In this document: positions 14,168 through 28,599 of the stretch, one piece after another | Numbering within the stretch: position 1 is the stretch's first letter | How the letters are laid out: each line of letters begins with the position of its first letter | Source: Bacillus pumilus | GTDB lineage: Bacteria > Bacillota > Bacilli > Bacillales > Bacillaceae | Direction: 5' to 3' | NCBI RefSeq assembly: GCF_038738535.1 | Contig: NZ_CP046128.1 | Coordinates: 1,426,001-1,490,000 of the forward strand | Length of the DNA stretch: 64,000 nucleotides | Program-made: the position numbers and the translations under genes | The notes under the pieces: model-generated | Databases searched by the model: none | The model's input: the letters and a program-made list of their open reading frames with translations, nothing else | What the model was told of the DNA's origin: nothing

Positions 14168-14662
14168 TTGCCATTAACACCTAATGATATTCATAATAAA
14201 ACGTTCACAAAAAGCTTTCGCGGCTATGATGAAGATGAAGTAAACGAGTTTTTAAGCCAAGTACGTAAAGATTACGAAATCGTGCTTCGCAAAAAGAACG
14301 AACTTGAAGAAAAAGTAAACGAACTTGACGAAAGACTTGGTCATTTTGCGACAATTGAAGAGACATTAAACAAATCAATTCTTGTGGCGCAGGAAGCAGC
14401 AGAAGACGTCAAACGTCATTCTGATAAAGAAGCGAAATTGATTATTCGTGAAGCAGAGAAAAATGCAGATCGTATTATCAACGAAGCGCTATCAAAATCA
14501 AGAAAGATTGCGATGGAAATCGAAGAGCTGAAGAAACAGTCGAAGGTCTTTAGAACTCGCTTCCAAATGCTCATCGAAGCTCAGCTTGATCTTCTAAAAA
14601 ATGACGATTGGGATCATTTACTGGAATATGAAGTTGACGCTGTCTTTGACGAAAAAGAATAA
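14168..14662 (+). CDS. divIVA: Cell-pole and septum protein DivIVA
   Basis: This 164-aa coiled-coil scaffold recognises negatively curved membrane and recruits MinJ and other pole proteins. The N terminus (PLTPNDIHNKTFTKSFRGYDEDEVNEFL) carries the membrane-contact residues Phe17 and Arg18. Long heptad-rich helices follow, ending in DHLLEYEVDAVFDEKE. I place the start at TTG 14168, five bases after GGAGGTGG. This gives exactly the B. subtilis N terminus and length. The in-frame ATG at 14147 would read through the ribosome site. A TTG start probably lowers expression. Confidence 0.93.
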   Translation: MPLTPNDIHNKTFTKSFRGYDEDEVNEFLSQVRKDYEIVLRKKNELEEKVNELDERLGHFATIEETLNKSILVAQEAAEDVKRHSDKEAKLIIREAEKNADRIINEALSKSRKIAMEIEELKKQSKVFRTRFQMLIEAQLDLLKNDDWDHLLEYEVDAVFDEKE

Positions 14663-14672
14663 GCGCGTCATC

Positions 14673-14702
14673 TTGACATGACGTGCACATGTTGCATATA
14701 AT
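14673..14702 (+). promoter_or_regulatory. Sigma-A promoter of ileS
   Basis: TTGACA (14673-14678) and TATAAT (14697-14702) are both consensus hexamers, with an 18-bp spacer. Transcription would start near 14709 and run through the T-box leader. Confidence 0.88.
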
Positions 14703-14708
14703 ACCATC

Positions 14709-14978
14709 ATAAATTAACAAGAGATAAACGTTTGAAAGGGACACTCGCAGTTGTCATATGCGTAATAAAGCGAATCAGGGATGGTGGAAGCCTGACATTA
14801 CGAGACGCTGCAATGAGATCACCCCTTTAGTTCCTTTTCTGAAATGAATGAGTAAGAAAAGGCGTCTGATCACGTTACGATTTTAGAGTGGATAAGCGGC
14901 TGTTTCATAGCGCTGTCTAAAAGGGTGGTACCGCGAGACAAGCCTTCTCGTCCCTTATGGGATGAGAGGGCTTTTTTT
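14709..14978 (+). ncRNA. T-box leader of ileS (tRNA-Ile sensor)
   Basis: The leader has the T-box GGGTGGTACCGCG (14923-14935) just before the terminator. The terminator is 14941-14978, a 14-bp stem of AGCCTTCTCGTCCC with its near-complement plus seven T residues. The Stem I region starts near 14735, and a plausible specifier ATC (14818-14820, followed by A) reads isoleucine. Uncharged tRNA-Ile should pair with the T-box and disrupt the terminator. This accounts for the 355-bp gap before ileS. Confidence 0.92.
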
Positions 14979-15017
14979 ATTGTTTTTTAATCAGAATTTG
15001 CATATGGAGGAATGGGT

Positions 15018-17783
15018 ATGAACTACAAAGACACCTTATTAATGCCGAAAACAGAATTCCCAATGAGAGGGAACTTGCCGAACAAAGAGCCTGAAATCCA
15101 AGAGGAGTGGGCAGAAAAAGACATCTATCAAATGGTTTTAGAGCGGACAAAAGGACGCCCGACCTTTATTTTGCATGATGGACCTCCATATGCGAATGGT
15201 GACATTCATATGGGGCACGCACTCAATAAAATCCTAAAAGATTTTATTGTCCGTTTTAAATCAATGAATGGGTTCCACGCACCGTACGTACCGGGCTGGG
15301 ATACACACGGCTTACCAATTGAAACGGCTCTTACTAAAAATAAAAAAGTCAAACGTAAAGAAATGTCGACAGCTGAATTCCGCAAACTATGTGAAGAGTA
15401 TGCTTGGAAGCAAATCGAAGGTCAGCGCAATCAGTTTAAGCGATTAGGCGTAAGAGCAGACTGGGACAATCCATATGTAACCTTAAAGCCTGAGTACGAA
15501 GCGCAGCAAATTCTTGTCTTTGGTGAAATGGCGAAGAGAGGCTATATTTACAAAGGACTAAAGCCTGTTAACTGGTCTCCTTCAAGTGAGTCAGCACTTG
15601 CTGAAGCGGAAATTGAATATAAAGACAAACGTTCACCATCCATTTACGTTTCATTTAAAGTGAAAGATGGCAAAGGCGTACTTGAAAACGGCGAACAATT
15701 CATCATCTGGACAACAACCCCTTGGACACTTCCTGCAAACCTTGGGATTTGTGTTCATCCAAACCTAGAGTACAGCGTTCTTCAAGTGGGTGCTGAGCGA
15801 TATGTTGTCGCATCTGAGCTAGTTGAACAAGTGGCAAAAACACTTGGCTTTGAAGAGTATGAAGTCGTGAAAACATTAAAAGGAAAAGAATTAGATACCA
15901 TCGTTGCAGAGCATCCGATCTACGGCAGAGATTCTCTTGTCATGCTTGGCGACCACGTGACAACGGATGCAGGAACAGGCTGTGTTCACACAGCTCCAGG
16001 TCACGGGGAAGATGACTTTATTGTCAGTATGAAATACGGTCTTGATGTGCTATGTCCAGTAGACGAAAAAGGTGTGATGACAGAAGAAGCGCCTGGTTTT
16101 GAAGGATTATTCTACGAGGATGCCAATAAAGCGATCACAGAACAGCTTGAAGCAAAAGGCGCACTGAAAAAGCTCGACTTTATCACGCACTCTTACCCGC
16201 ATGACTGGAGAACGAAAAAACCAACCATTTATCGTGCGACAGCTCAGTGGTTTGCATCGATTAAGGATTTCAGAGAAGCGCTATTAGACAATATTAAAGA
16301 AACGAAATGGGTTCCAGCATGGGGCGAAACACGCCTATTCAACATGGTGCGAGACAGAGGCGACTGGTGCATTTCAAGACAGCGTGTATGGGGCGTTCCA
16401 ATTCCGGTCTTTTATGCGGAAAATGGCGAGCCGATCATCACAGATGAAACGATTCAGCATGTCTCTCAATTATTTAGAGAACATGGCTCTAATATTTGGT
16501 TTGAAAAAGAAGCGAAAGAACTATTGCCAGAAGGCTTTACACATCCAGGAAGCCCGAACGGTGAATTCACAAAAGAGCAGGACATCATGGATGTATGGTT
16601 TGATTCCGGTTCTTCTCACCAGGCCGTTTTAGAAGAAAGAGATGACCTTGTCCGTCCGGCAGACCTTTACCTTGAAGGCTCTGACCAATATCGCGGCTGG
16701 TTTAACTCTTCCTTATCAACAGCAGTTGCTGTCACTGGAAAAGCACCGTATAAAGGTGTTCTAAGCCACGGCTTTACGCTTGATAAAGAAGGACGCAAGA
16801 TGAGTAAATCATTAGGCAATACGATTGACCCAACAAAGGTAGCGAAGCAGCTTGGGGCGGAGATTCTTAGACTTTGGGTATCTTCTGTCAACTATCAAGC
16901 CGATCACCCAGTGTCTGATGATATCTTGAAACAAGTAGCAGAGGTCTATCGTAAAATCCGTAACACGTTCCGATTCCTGCATGGAAACCTATTTGACTTT
17001 AACCCAGCAGTCAATGCGGTGCCGGTAGAAGAGCTTCGCGAAGTGGATCAATATATCTTGATCAAATTAAACAAATTGATTGATAAAGTGAAAAAGGCCT
17101 ATGATGATTACGAATTTGCGGTCGTATATCATGCGATTCACAATTTCTGTACGATTGAGCTAAGCTCTTTCTATCTCGATTTTGCAAAGGATGTCGTGTA
17201 CATTGAGCATGCAGATCATCCAGACCGCCGCAGCATGCAAACGGTCTTCTACGAAACATTAATGGCATTAGTGAAGCTGACTGCACCAATTCTTCCGCAT
17301 ACAGCAGATGAATTATGGAGCCACTTAAGCTTTGTTGAAGAGCCAAGTGTTCAGTTAACAGATATGCCAGAAGGTGTGACTGTTCCTCAAGCGGAAGCGA
17401 CAGAAGTGAAGTTTGACCGCTTTATGGAAGTGCGTGACGATGTTCTAAAAGCGCTCGAAATTGCGCGTAATGAGAAAGTCATCGGACGTTCACTTGAAGC
17501 AAGTGTGACCCTTTATGCGACAGATGAAGTGAAAAATCTTCTTGAATCTATCAAAGAAGATGTGAAGCAGCTCTTTATCATCTCAGAATTAACGGTAGAA
17601 GATGAGCAAAATGCTGACGCTTCAGCGCCTGAATACACATCAGGACGGATTCTGGTTCAAAAAGCAGAAGGAGAACTGTGCGAACGTTCCCGCATTATTT
17701 CAAAAGATGTTGGTGCAAATCCGAAATACCCAACATTGTCACTGAAAAATGCTGAAATCGTGGAAAAATATTACCAGAATTAA
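15018..17783 (+). CDS. ileS: Isoleucyl-tRNA synthetase
   Basis: This class I synthetase of 921 aa is the length of the B. subtilis enzyme. It has the HIGH motif in [16 protein letters not shown] and KMSKS in [13 protein letters not shown]. The CP1 editing domain contains [13 protein letters not shown] and the editing loop around [15 protein letters not shown]. The ATG at 15018 is chosen because TGGAGG lies 7 nt upstream (15005-15010); ATG 15012 is too close. Oddity: the C-terminal zinc-knuckle region reads CERS ... PTLSLKN (residues ~888-912), so three of the four usual zinc cysteines appear missing. It is regulated by the T-box upstream. Confidence 0.97.
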   Translation: MNYKDTLLMPKTEFPMRGNLPNKEPEIQEEWAEKDIYQMVLERTKGRPTFILHDGPPYANGDIHMGHALNKILKDFIVRFKSMNGFHAPYVPGWDTHGLPIETALTKNKKVKRKEMSTAEFRKLCEEYAWKQIEGQRNQFKRLGVRADWDNPYVTLKPEYEAQQILVFGEMAKRGYIYKGLKPVNWSPSSESALAEAEIEYKDKRSPSIYVSFKVKDGKGVLENGEQFIIWTTTPWTLPANLGICVHPNLEYSVLQVGAERYVVASELVEQVAKTLGFEEYEVVKTLKGKELDTIVAEHPIYGRDSLVMLGDHVTTDAGTGCVHTAPGHGEDDFIVSMKYGLDVLCPVDEKGVMTEEAPGFEGLFYEDANKAITEQLEAKGALKKLDFITHSYPHDWRTKKPTIYRATAQWFASIKDFREALLDNIKETKWVPAWGETRLFNMVRDRGDWCISRQRVWGVPIPVFYAENGEPIITDETIQHVSQLFREHGSNIWFEKEAKELLPEGFTHPGSPNGEFTKEQDIMDVWFDSGSSHQAVLEERDDLVRPADLYLEGSDQYRGWFNSSLSTAVAVTGKAPYKGVLSHGFTLDKEGRKMSKSLGNTIDPTKVAKQLGAEILRLWVSSVNYQADHPVSDDILKQVAEVYRKIRNTFRFLHGNLFDFNPAVNAVPVEELREVDQYILIKLNKLIDKVKKAYDDYEFAVVYHAIHNFCTIELSSFYLDFAKDVVYIEHADHPDRRSMQTVFYETLMALVKLTAPILPHTADELWSHLSFVEEPSVQLTDMPEGVTVPQAEATEVKFDRFMEVRDDVLKALEIARNEKVIGRSLEASVTLYATDEVKNLLESIKEDVKQLFIISELTVEDEQNADASAPEYTSGRILVQKAEGELCERSRIISKDVGANPKYPTLSLKNAEIVEKYYQN

Positions 17784-17804
17784 CAGTGTGATATGACCAA
17801 CTAG

Positions 17805-17829
17805 CGCCCCGCCATATGCGGGGCGTTTT
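17805..17829 (+). terminator. Terminator of ileS
   Basis: A perfect 8-bp CGCCCCGC / GCGGGGCG stem with a CATAT loop is followed by TTTT. Confidence 0.88.
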
Positions 17830-17943
17830 CTTTTTTGAGAAAATGACAGCGTTTAGAACGAAAGGAAAAATCTTATGGCTTTAAAGTGGACAGCCGGGGC
17901 AACAATATGATTATCACGACAGGGCAGGAGTTGAAATAGCGAC

Positions 17944-18318
17944 ATGAATGGCGATCTAGAGACGATTTACACGGAACTCCTTCAAATGAAAGAAGAGCTG
18001 CAATCTAAACTGTTTGAATACGCATCATTTCGTTCACCCGCTGAGCATGTCTCAATGAACGAGGTCCAAACGACCACGCTTCTTTATCACATCAAAGAAG
18101 AGCTGCAAGATGTGTCTCTCGCTATTGCAAAAATTGAGCAGGGAACCTATGGTATATGTGAGGCGACAGGTGATGCCATTCCGCTTGAACAAATGAGTAT
18201 TCTTCCTACCGCCCGCACGGCTGACGACTTTCTATATCATAAGCAATACGAGAAAAAAGCATTCACTCCTTATCCTCATGAATCAGATGATTCTCATTTT
18301 GAAGCCTTCCACATGTAG
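17944..18318 (+). CDS. ylyA: RNA polymerase-binding protein YlyA (DksA/TraR-like)
   Basis: This 124-aa protein combines an N-terminal helical hairpin (LETIYTELLQMKEELQSKLFEY...LYHIKEELQDVSLAIAKIEQGTYG) with a degenerate DksA/TraR-type C-terminal motif (YGICEATGDAIPLEQMSILPTARTADDF). In that motif only the first zinc-type Cys is kept. In B. subtilis YlyA binds RNA polymerase in the forespore and tunes sigma-G genes for germination. The ATG at 17944 has only a weak AGGAG about 12 nt upstream. It stands alone between ileS and lspA. Confidence 0.85.
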   Translation: MNGDLETIYTELLQMKEELQSKLFEYASFRSPAEHVSMNEVQTTTLLYHIKEELQDVSLAIAKIEQGTYGICEATGDAIPLEQMSILPTARTADDFLYHKQYEKKAFTPYPHESDDSHFEAFHM

Positions 18319-18347
18319 GGAGGTTTTTGTCTGTCAACTAAAGTTTC

Positions 18348-18376
18348 TTTACTCCTTCCTGTTTTCTTGATAAAAT
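18348..18376 (+). promoter_or_regulatory. Sigma-A promoter candidate of lspA-ylyB
   Basis: TTTACT (18348-18353) and TAAAAT (18371-18376) have a 17-bp spacer and an extended TGA before the -10. It lies ~37 bp before the lspA start. Confidence 0.55.
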
Positions 18377-18412
18377 GCTTAAAGACCAAAGTATGAAGAT
18401 GGAGGAACGTGT

Positions 18413-18880
18413 GTGTTCTATTACATAATCGCATTCGTGATGATTTGTTTAGATCAATTAACAAAATGGCTCATTGTCAAAAATATGATGCTCGGAGATT
18501 CTTATCCAGTGATTGATGGCTTCTTTTATATCACGTCTCACCGAAATTCAGGAGCCGCATGGGGAATTCTCCAAGGACAAATGTGGTTTTTCTATGTGAT
18601 CACACTCGTTGTTATTGCGGGAATTGTTTATTATTTGCAAAAGCATGGGCAAAAGGACAAGCTGCTTGGAGTAGCACTGGCCTTAATGCTTGGCGGAGCA
18701 ATTGGAAACTTTATCGACCGCGTTTTCCGTCAGGAAGTGGTAGATTTTGCTCATTTCGTCTTTGGGAATTATCACTACCCAATCTTTAATATTGCAGATT
18801 CTTCTCTATGTGTAGGGGTTATTCTGCTCTTCATTCAAATGCTGTTAGATGGAAAGAAAACGAAGGAGTCAACTACATGA
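18413..18880 (+). CDS. lspA: Lipoprotein signal peptidase (signal peptidase II)
   Basis: This 155-aa membrane aspartic protease cleaves prolipoprotein signal peptides after lipidation. It has four hydrophobic spans. The conserved boxes are DQLTKW (Asp14), NSGAAWGI (residues 55-62), [11 protein letters not shown] with catalytic Asp102, and [10 protein letters not shown] with catalytic Asp129. Both aspartates are at the B. subtilis positions. The GTG start at 18413 follows GGAGGAACG. The stop overlaps the ylyB start (ATGA), so the two genes are translationally coupled. Confidence 0.97.
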   Translation: MFYYIIAFVMICLDQLTKWLIVKNMMLGDSYPVIDGFFYITSHRNSGAAWGILQGQMWFFYVITLVVIAGIVYYLQKHGQKDKLLGVALALMLGGAIGNFIDRVFRQEVVDFAHFVFGNYHYPIFNIADSSLCVGVILLFIQMLLDGKKTKESTT

Positions 18881-19791
18881 ATCAAGTAAATATTGCCGTT
18901 TCAGAAGAACAAACGAGTGAACGGCTTGATAAATTTCTAAGCACGACAGAACCAGAATGGTCAAGAACCCAAGTCCAGCAGTGGGTAAAGGATGGGCTGA
19001 TCGAAGTAAACGGGAAACAAGTGAAAGCCAATTACAAAGTACAAGCTGGAGATCAGATTAAAGTCGAGATTCCAGACCCAGAAGTACTAGATGTAGAAGC
19101 AGAACCAATGGATCTTGATATTTATTATGAGGATGCAGATGTGCTAGTGGTGAATAAACCACGAGGAATGGTTGTTCATCCAGCGCCAGGTCACGTCTCT
19201 GGAACACTTGTAAATGGCCTGATGGCACATTGCACGGACTTATCAGGCATTAATGGTGTGATGCGTCCTGGAATTGTCCACCGAATTGATAAAGACACGT
19301 CTGGACTGTTAATGGTCGCGAAAAACGATATGGCGCATGAATCACTCGTCAATCAGCTCGTGGCTAAGACCGTCACAAGAAAATATACGGCCGTTGTCCA
19401 TGGCATTATCCAGCATGATACAGGCACAATTGATGCCCCAATTGGCAGAGACAAAAAAGACCGCCAAAGCATGACGGTTACAAAAGAAAGTGCAAAACAA
19501 GCAGTCACTCACTTTGATGTGATTGAACGCTTTCAGGACTTCACGGTTGTGGAGTGCCGTCTTGAAACAGGAAGAACACACCAAATTCGTGTTCATATGA
19601 AATATATCGGCTATCCGCTTGCAGGAGATCCGAAATATGGACCGAGAAAGACAGTCGATTTTAATGGACAGCTGCTTCATGCAGGTGTTCTAGGATTTGA
19701 TCATCCTAGAACAGGAGAATATATCGAGTTCACAGCACCGATTCCTGCTGATATGCAAGCTTTTATCGATTCATTAAGAAATAACGATTGA
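18877..19791 (+). CDS. ylyB: RluD-family 23S rRNA pseudouridine synthase YlyB
   Basis: This 304-aa protein has an N-terminal S4 domain ([33 protein letters not shown]) and a RluA/RluD catalytic domain. The catalytic Asp is in [17 protein letters not shown], and [26 protein letters not shown] is also present. The ATG at 18877 follows GAAGGAG and overlaps the lspA stop. An upstream in-frame ATG inside lspA was rejected. The ylyB stop codon lies within the -35 of the pyr promoter, an arrangement found in other Bacillus genomes. Confidence 0.94.
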   Translation: MNQVNIAVSEEQTSERLDKFLSTTEPEWSRTQVQQWVKDGLIEVNGKQVKANYKVQAGDQIKVEIPDPEVLDVEAEPMDLDIYYEDADVLVVNKPRGMVVHPAPGHVSGTLVNGLMAHCTDLSGINGVMRPGIVHRIDKDTSGLLMVAKNDMAHESLVNQLVAKTVTRKYTAVVHGIIQHDTGTIDAPIGRDKKDRQSMTVTKESAKQAVTHFDVIERFQDFTVVECRLETGRTHQIRVHMKYIGYPLAGDPKYGPRKTVDFNGQLLHAGVLGFDHPRTGEYIEFTAPIPADMQAFIDSLRNND

Positions 19792-19816
19792 CAGGCAGTT
19801 CTTTTTTTGAAATAAT
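19788..19816 (+). promoter_or_regulatory. Sigma-A promoter of the pyr operon
   Basis: A consensus TTGACA (19788-19793), a 17-bp spacer and AATAAT (19811-19816) overlap the end of ylyB. It drives the PyrR-controlled leader and the ten pyr genes. Confidence 0.85.
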
Positions 19817-19842
19817 AAACGAAGAAATGAAGATTCTTTAAA

Positions 19843-19942
19843 ACAGTCCAGAGAGGCTGAGAAGGATAACGGATCAATTTGTGCACGTGTATGCACAAAT
19901 GAACGCCCCTCTCTGCCCTTTGCAGAAGGGGCTTTTTATTTG
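19843..19942 (+). promoter_or_regulatory. PyrR attenuator 1 (pyr leader)
   Basis: The PyrR-binding motif AGTCCAGAGAGGCT (19845-19858) is followed by an antiterminator region. The terminator GCCCCTCTCTGC ... GCAGAAGGGGC plus T-run lies at 19905-19937. PyrR with UMP should stabilise the anti-antiterminator and cause termination before pyrR. Confidence 0.92.
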
Positions 19943-19958
19943 TCAAAAAGAGGTGTAA

Positions 19959-20504
<546 letters not shown>

Positions 20505-20517
20505 CCTTTTTAAATGC

Positions 20518-20628
20518 ATTCCAGAGAGTTTGCAAAGAGGGCAATAACAGAGACACCGAGCACACGGCTTAAGTTGCGTGTACGGTTTTTCTAGGCCTCT
20601 TTGCGCATACTCGCAAAGAGGCTTTTTT
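20518..20628 (+). promoter_or_regulatory. PyrR attenuator 2 (pyrR-pyrP)
   Basis: A variant PyrR-binding motif ATTCCAGAGAGTTT (20518-20531) is followed by a terminator with a perfect 11-bp stem GCCTCTTTGCG / CGCAAAGAGGC and T-run (20595-20627). The binding motif differs from the other two at AT/AG and TTT/GCT positions. Confidence 0.9.
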
Positions 20629-20659
20629 AATGAAAAAGGACACATCTAGGAGGAAAATC

Positions 20660-21978
20660 ATGAGTCAGCAAAAAGCCAATTTAGGCATTCGAGATATCCC
20701 AAAACCGTTCACATGGCTGTCACTTAGCCTTCAGCATTTGTTTGCCATGTTTGGCGCGACCATTCTTGTACCAAAAATCATTGATATGAGTCCGGCCGTC
20801 GCGCTCATCTCAAGTGGTGTTGGAACCATTGTTTACTTAATCATCACAAGAGGACAAATTCCGGCGTATCTTGGATCGTCCTTTGCCTTTATCGCCCCCA
20901 TACTGAATGTCAAAGCAACAGGCGGCCCTGGAGCCGCAATGGTTGGTGCCTTCATGGCGGGTGTCGCTTATGCACTCATTGCACTATTTATTAAATGGCT
21001 CGGCACAGGCTGGCTGATGAAACTTCTGCCGCCGGTCGTCGTAGGGCCAGTCATTATGGTCATCGGACTCGGACTCGCTGGAACAGCTGTCAACATGGCG
21101 ATGTATGTTGATCCGAATGCAACCGAGCTTGTTTACAGCCTTAAGCACCTAATGGTCGCCGGCTTCACACTGGCTGTCACGATTATCAGCATGATCTTCC
21201 TAAGAGGATTCCTAAGCTTGATCCCAGTATTAATCGGAATTATCAGCGGCTATCTCTTTGCTTTAACACAAGGCATTGTGAACTTCCAGCCGGTCATTGA
21301 CGCGAAATGGTTTGCTGTACCAGACTTCGTCGTACCATTTGTCGACTACACACCTGCTGTGACTTTAAGCATTCTCACAGTGATGGTGCCGGTTGCCTTT
21401 GTGACAATGTCTGAGCACATCGGCCACCAAGTGGTGTTAAGTAAAGTTGTAGGGCAAGATTTTATTAAAAAACCTGGTCTTCACCGCTCCATTTTAGGAG
21501 ACAGTGCAGCGACGATCTTCGCTTCACTCATTGGCGGACCGCCAACAACAACGTATGGAGAGAACATCGGGGTCCTTGCCATCACAAGAGTGTTCAGTAT
21601 CTTCGTCATCGGCGGAGCAGCAGTCTTTGCGATCTGCTTCGGCTTTGTCGGAAAAATTTCAGCATTAATCAGTACAGTGCCGTCCGCGGTCATGGGAGGC
21701 GTTTCGTTCCTGCTCTTTGGGATCATTGCCTCAAGCGGTCTGAGAATCCTGATTGATCATAAAGTGAATTTTGAAGAAAAGCGTAATCTCATTATCGCAT
21801 CAGTCATCTTAGTCATCGGAATTGGCGGGGCATTCATTGAGGTGAAACAAATCAACCTCACTCTATCTGGAATGGCACTTGCTGCCATCACGGGTGTCCT
21901 GTTAAACCTGATCCTGCCACAGCAAAAAGCGGAGGATGACGAGTCAAATGAATCGAATACAGAAAACCTTTTAAAAGA

Positions 21979-21988
<10 letters not shown>
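20660..21988 (+). CDS. pyrP: Uracil permease PyrP
   Basis: This 442-aa member of the nucleobase:cation symporter-2 (UraA) family imports uracil across the cytoplasmic membrane. It has 12-14 hydrophobic segments. Family motifs include the N-terminal LSLQHLFAMFGATILVP, the beta-strand region YLGSSFAFIAP, SEHIGHQ and GGPPTTTYGENIGVLAITRVFS. The ATG at 20660 has TAGGAGG upstream; the earlier in-frame ATG at 20630 lies in the attenuator T-run and is rejected. The third attenuator's PyrR site overlaps its last codons. Confidence 0.96.
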
Positions 21989-24308
<2,320 letters not shown>

Positions 24309-24312
<4 letters not shown>

Positions 24313-25403
24313 AGAGACGCTTAGTGCTAGAAAACGGAACAGTATTCGAAGGAACAGGCTTTGGCAGCTTAGAATCGTCAGTCGGAGAAGTCGTCTTTAA
24401 TACAGGGATGACGGGCTATCAAGAAATTTTGTCTGATCCATCATACTGCGGACAAATTGTCACACTCACTTATCCGCTCATCGGCAACTATGGCATTAAC
24501 CGTGATGATTTTGAATCGATCACACCGTTTGTAAAAGGGCTGATTGTGAAGGAGCTTTGTGAAAAGCCCTCAAACTGGCGCTCTTCATATTCACTAGATG
24601 AATACTTAAAAATGAAAAACATTCCAGGTCTTAGCGGAATCGATACACGGAAGCTGACGAGAATGATTCGAAGTGCAGGGACTTTAAGAGGGGCGTTTGC
24701 AGGACCGGAAGAACAAGTGGAAGACGTAGTCCGCCGCCTTCAAACAATGCAGCTGCCGACTGATCAAGTGAGTCAAGTATCTGTGAAAAATGCGTATCCA
24801 AGCCCGGGAAGAGGAAAAAGAATTGTCCTTGTCGATTTCGGCATGAAGCATGGCATTTTGCGCGAGCTCAATAAACGTGACTGTGATGTCATCGTGGTGC
24901 CGTACAATATCACGGCAGATGAAGTGCTGCAGTTAAAGCCTGATGGAATCATGCTTTCAAACGGCCCTGGGGATCCTGTTGATGTACCGGAAGCAGTCGA
25001 GATGATTCAGCAATTGATTGGAAAGGTTCCGCTCTTTGGCATTTGTCTTGGACATCAATTATTCGCTCTTGCGTGCGGCGCAAGTACTGAAAAAATGAAA
25101 TTCGGTCACAGAGGCTCGAATCACCCAGTCAAAGAACTAGCCACCGGCAAGGTGACACTGACATCTCAAAATCACGGCTACACAGTTAGTGCAATTAACG
25201 AGGACGTGCTCGAAGTCACACATATCGCCCTAAACGACAATACGATTGAAGGGTTAAAACATAAAGAAGCACAAGCATTCACTGTCCAGTATCACCCAGA
25301 AGCGTCACCAGGTCCAGAAGATGCGAACTACTTATTCGACCAGTTCATGGACATGATTCATACAACTGAGAAAGAAGGGGAAGAAGTATGCCAAAACGCG
25401 TAG
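24309..25403 (+). CDS. pyrAA: Carbamoyl phosphate synthase small subunit (pyrimidine-specific)
   Basis: This 364-aa glutaminase subunit supplies ammonia to the large subunit. The N-terminal CPSase small-chain domain is followed by a class I glutamine amidotransferase domain. The catalytic Cys is in [13 protein letters not shown] and the His/Glu in [17 protein letters not shown] 24309 overlaps the pyrC stop, and the 3' end overlaps pyrAB by 16 bp. It is the pyrimidine-repressible isozyme by operon position. Confidence 0.97.
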
Positions 25404-28400
25404 ACATCAAAAAGATTTTAGTCATCGGTTCAGGTCCAATCATCATCGGACAGGCAGCGGAGTTTGACTATGCAGGCACACAGGCTTGCTTAGCACTGAA
25501 AGAAGAGGGCTATGAAGTCGTTCTTGTGAATTCCAATCCAGCGACCATCATGACAGATACAGAAATGGCCGATAAGGTATACATCGAACCACTGACACCA
25601 GAATTCTTAACACGAATCATTCGAAAAGAACGTCCTGATGCGATCTTGCCAACACTTGGCGGACAAACTGGACTTAACCTTGCTGTTGAATTATCAGACC
25701 TTGGCGTATTAGCTGAATGCGGTGTTGAAGTATTAGGAACAAAGCTGTCAGCTATTCAAAAAGCAGAGGACAGAGATTTATTCCGTAATCTGATGAATGA
25801 ACTAAATGAGCCTGTACCAGAAAGTGAAATCATCCATAACCTTGAAGAAGCGATGGCGTTTACGAATCAAATCGGTTTCCCTGTCATTGTGAGACCAGCT
25901 TATACATTAGGCGGAACAGGCGGCGGAATTTGTACAAACGAGCAAGAGCTGAAGGAAATCGTCGAAAACGGACTGAAGTTAAGCCCAGTCACACAATGCT
26001 TACTTGAAAAAAGCATTGCAGGTTTTAAAGAAATTGAATATGAAGTCATGCGTGATAGCGGTGATCATGCGATCGTTGTTTGTAACATGGAAAACTTTGA
26101 TCCTGTCGGTATCCACACAGGTGACAGTATCGTTGTGGCGCCAAGCCAAACATTAAGTGACCGTGAATATCAGCTGCTTCGCAATGTGTCGCTCAAGCTG
26201 ATCCGGGCACTTGGCATTGAAGGCGGCTGTAACGTACAGCTGGCGATTGACCCAGACAGCTTTCAATACTATATCATCGAAGTAAACCCGCGCGTCAGTC
26301 GTTCTTCTGCACTTGCGTCGAAAGCAACTGGTTATCCAATTGCCAAACTTGCAGCGAAAATTGCTGTCGGCTTAACGCTTGATGAAATGATGAATCCAGT
26401 CACAGGGAAAACCTATGCTGCCTTCGAACCAGCACTTGACTATATTGTGTCTAAAATCCCGCGCTGGCCGTTTGATAAATTCGAATCTGCCAACAGACGT
26501 CTTGGGACGCAAATGAAAGCAACTGGTGAAGTGATGGCGATCGGCCGTACATTAGAAGAGTCTCTTCTAAAGGCTGTCCGTTCACTTGAAGCTGATGTGC
26601 ATCACATTGAATTAAAAGATGAAGCAGATATCACAAACGAAGTGCTTGAAAAGCGGATTATCAAGGCGGGAGACGAACGATTATTCTATATCGCCGAGGC
26701 GCTTAGAAGAGGCTATACGGTTGAACAAATACATGAATTCTCAAAAATTGATTACTTCTTCCTTCATAAGCTGGAAGGCATCATCGCATTTGAAAAGACA
26801 TTAAAAGAAAACAAAGGCAATACAGACGTATTAAAAGAAGCGAAAGATAAAGGCTTCTCAGACATCTATATTAGCCGTGAGTGGAATATGAATGAAGCGG
26901 ATGTCTACAAGCTAAGACAAGAAGCAGGCATCGTACCTGTCTACAAAATGGTAGATACTTGTGCGGCTGAATTTGAATCCGAGACGCCATATTTCTATAG
27001 CACGTATGAAGATGAAAATGAATCAGAACGCACAGACAAGAAAAGCGTCATCGTATTAGGCTCAGGTCCTATCAGAATCGGTCAAGGAGTTGAATTTGAT
27101 TATGCGACGGTTCATTCTGTGTGGGCAATTAAACAAGCAGGCTATGAAGCAATCATTATTAACAACAACCCTGAAACGGTCTCAACAGACTTTAGTATTT
27201 CAGATAAGCTCTACTTTGAACCACTCACTGTAGAAGATGTGATGCACATCATTGATCTTGAGCAGCCTGAAGGAGTCGTCGTCCAGTTCGGCGGACAAAC
27301 GGCGATCAACCTAGCAGATGAATTATCAAATAGAGGGGTGAAGATTCTCGGCACTTCTCTTGAAGACCTAGACCGCGCCGAAAACCGAGACAAGTTTGAA
27401 CAAACATTAGAAGCACTCGGCGTGCCGCAGCCTAAAGGGAAAACAGCTACGTCTGTGCCTGAAGCTGTAGCGATTGCCAATCAGATCGGCTACCCAGTCC
27501 TTGTCCGTCCTTCCTATGTATTAGGCGGTCGTGCGATGGAAATCGTTTATCAAGAAGAAGAGCTTCTTCACTACATGGAGAATGCGGTGAGAGTCAATCC
27601 GCAGCACCCAGTGTTAATTGACAAATATTTGACGGGAAAAGAAATTGAAGTAGATGCCGTATCTGATGGGGAAACTGTCGTGATCCCAGGCATTATGGAA
27701 CATATTGAAAGAGCCGGGGTTCACTCTGGTGACTCGATTGCGGTTTACCCGCCGCAAACATTGTCTGTTGAGATCAAAGCGAAGATCGCAGAATACACGA
27801 TCAAGCTTGCAAAAGGCCTCAATATTATTGGGCTGCTAAACATTCAATTTGTTCTCTCGAAAGGTGAAGTGTACGTACTTGAAGTGAATCCTCGTTCAAG
27901 CCGGACAGTTCCTTTCTTAAGTAAAATTACAGGCATCCCGATGGCAAATCTAGCGACAAAAGTCATTTTAGGTGACAAGCTTAAAAACTATAGCTACGAA
28001 GAAGGACTTCACACAGAGCAAGAAGGGGTGTACGTCAAAGTTCCAGTCTTCTCTTTTGCAAAACTAAGAAGAGTGGATATTACACTCGGGCCTGAAATGA
28101 AATCTACAGGTGAGGTCATGGGGAAAGATGTCACAATTGAAAAAGCCCTCTACAAAGGATTAATTGCATCAGGCATTCAAATTCCTAAAGACGGGACAGT
28201 TCTTCTAACAGTTGCTGATAAGGATAAAGAAGAAGGACTTGAGATTGCAAGAAGATTCCACTCGATCGGCTATCATATTTTAGCAACAGAAGGAACGGCG
28301 AATTACTTAAAACAAGCCTCCATCCCATCAAGTGTTGTCGGCAAAATAGGAGAAGAAGGCAAAAACCTTCTCGATGTCATTCGAAACGGGGAAGCCCAAT

Positions 28401-28599
28401 TTGTCATCAACACTCTAACAAAAGGAAAACAGCCGGCAAGAGACGGCTTTAGAATCAGACGTGAAGCTGTTGAAAATGGCGTAGCTTGCTTAACGTCGCT
28501 AGATACAGCAGAAGCCATTTTAAGAGTGCTGGAAAGCATGACATTTAGAGCGGATGAAATGCCAGAAGTGAAAACGAATGCTGAGGTGACAGTAACGAT

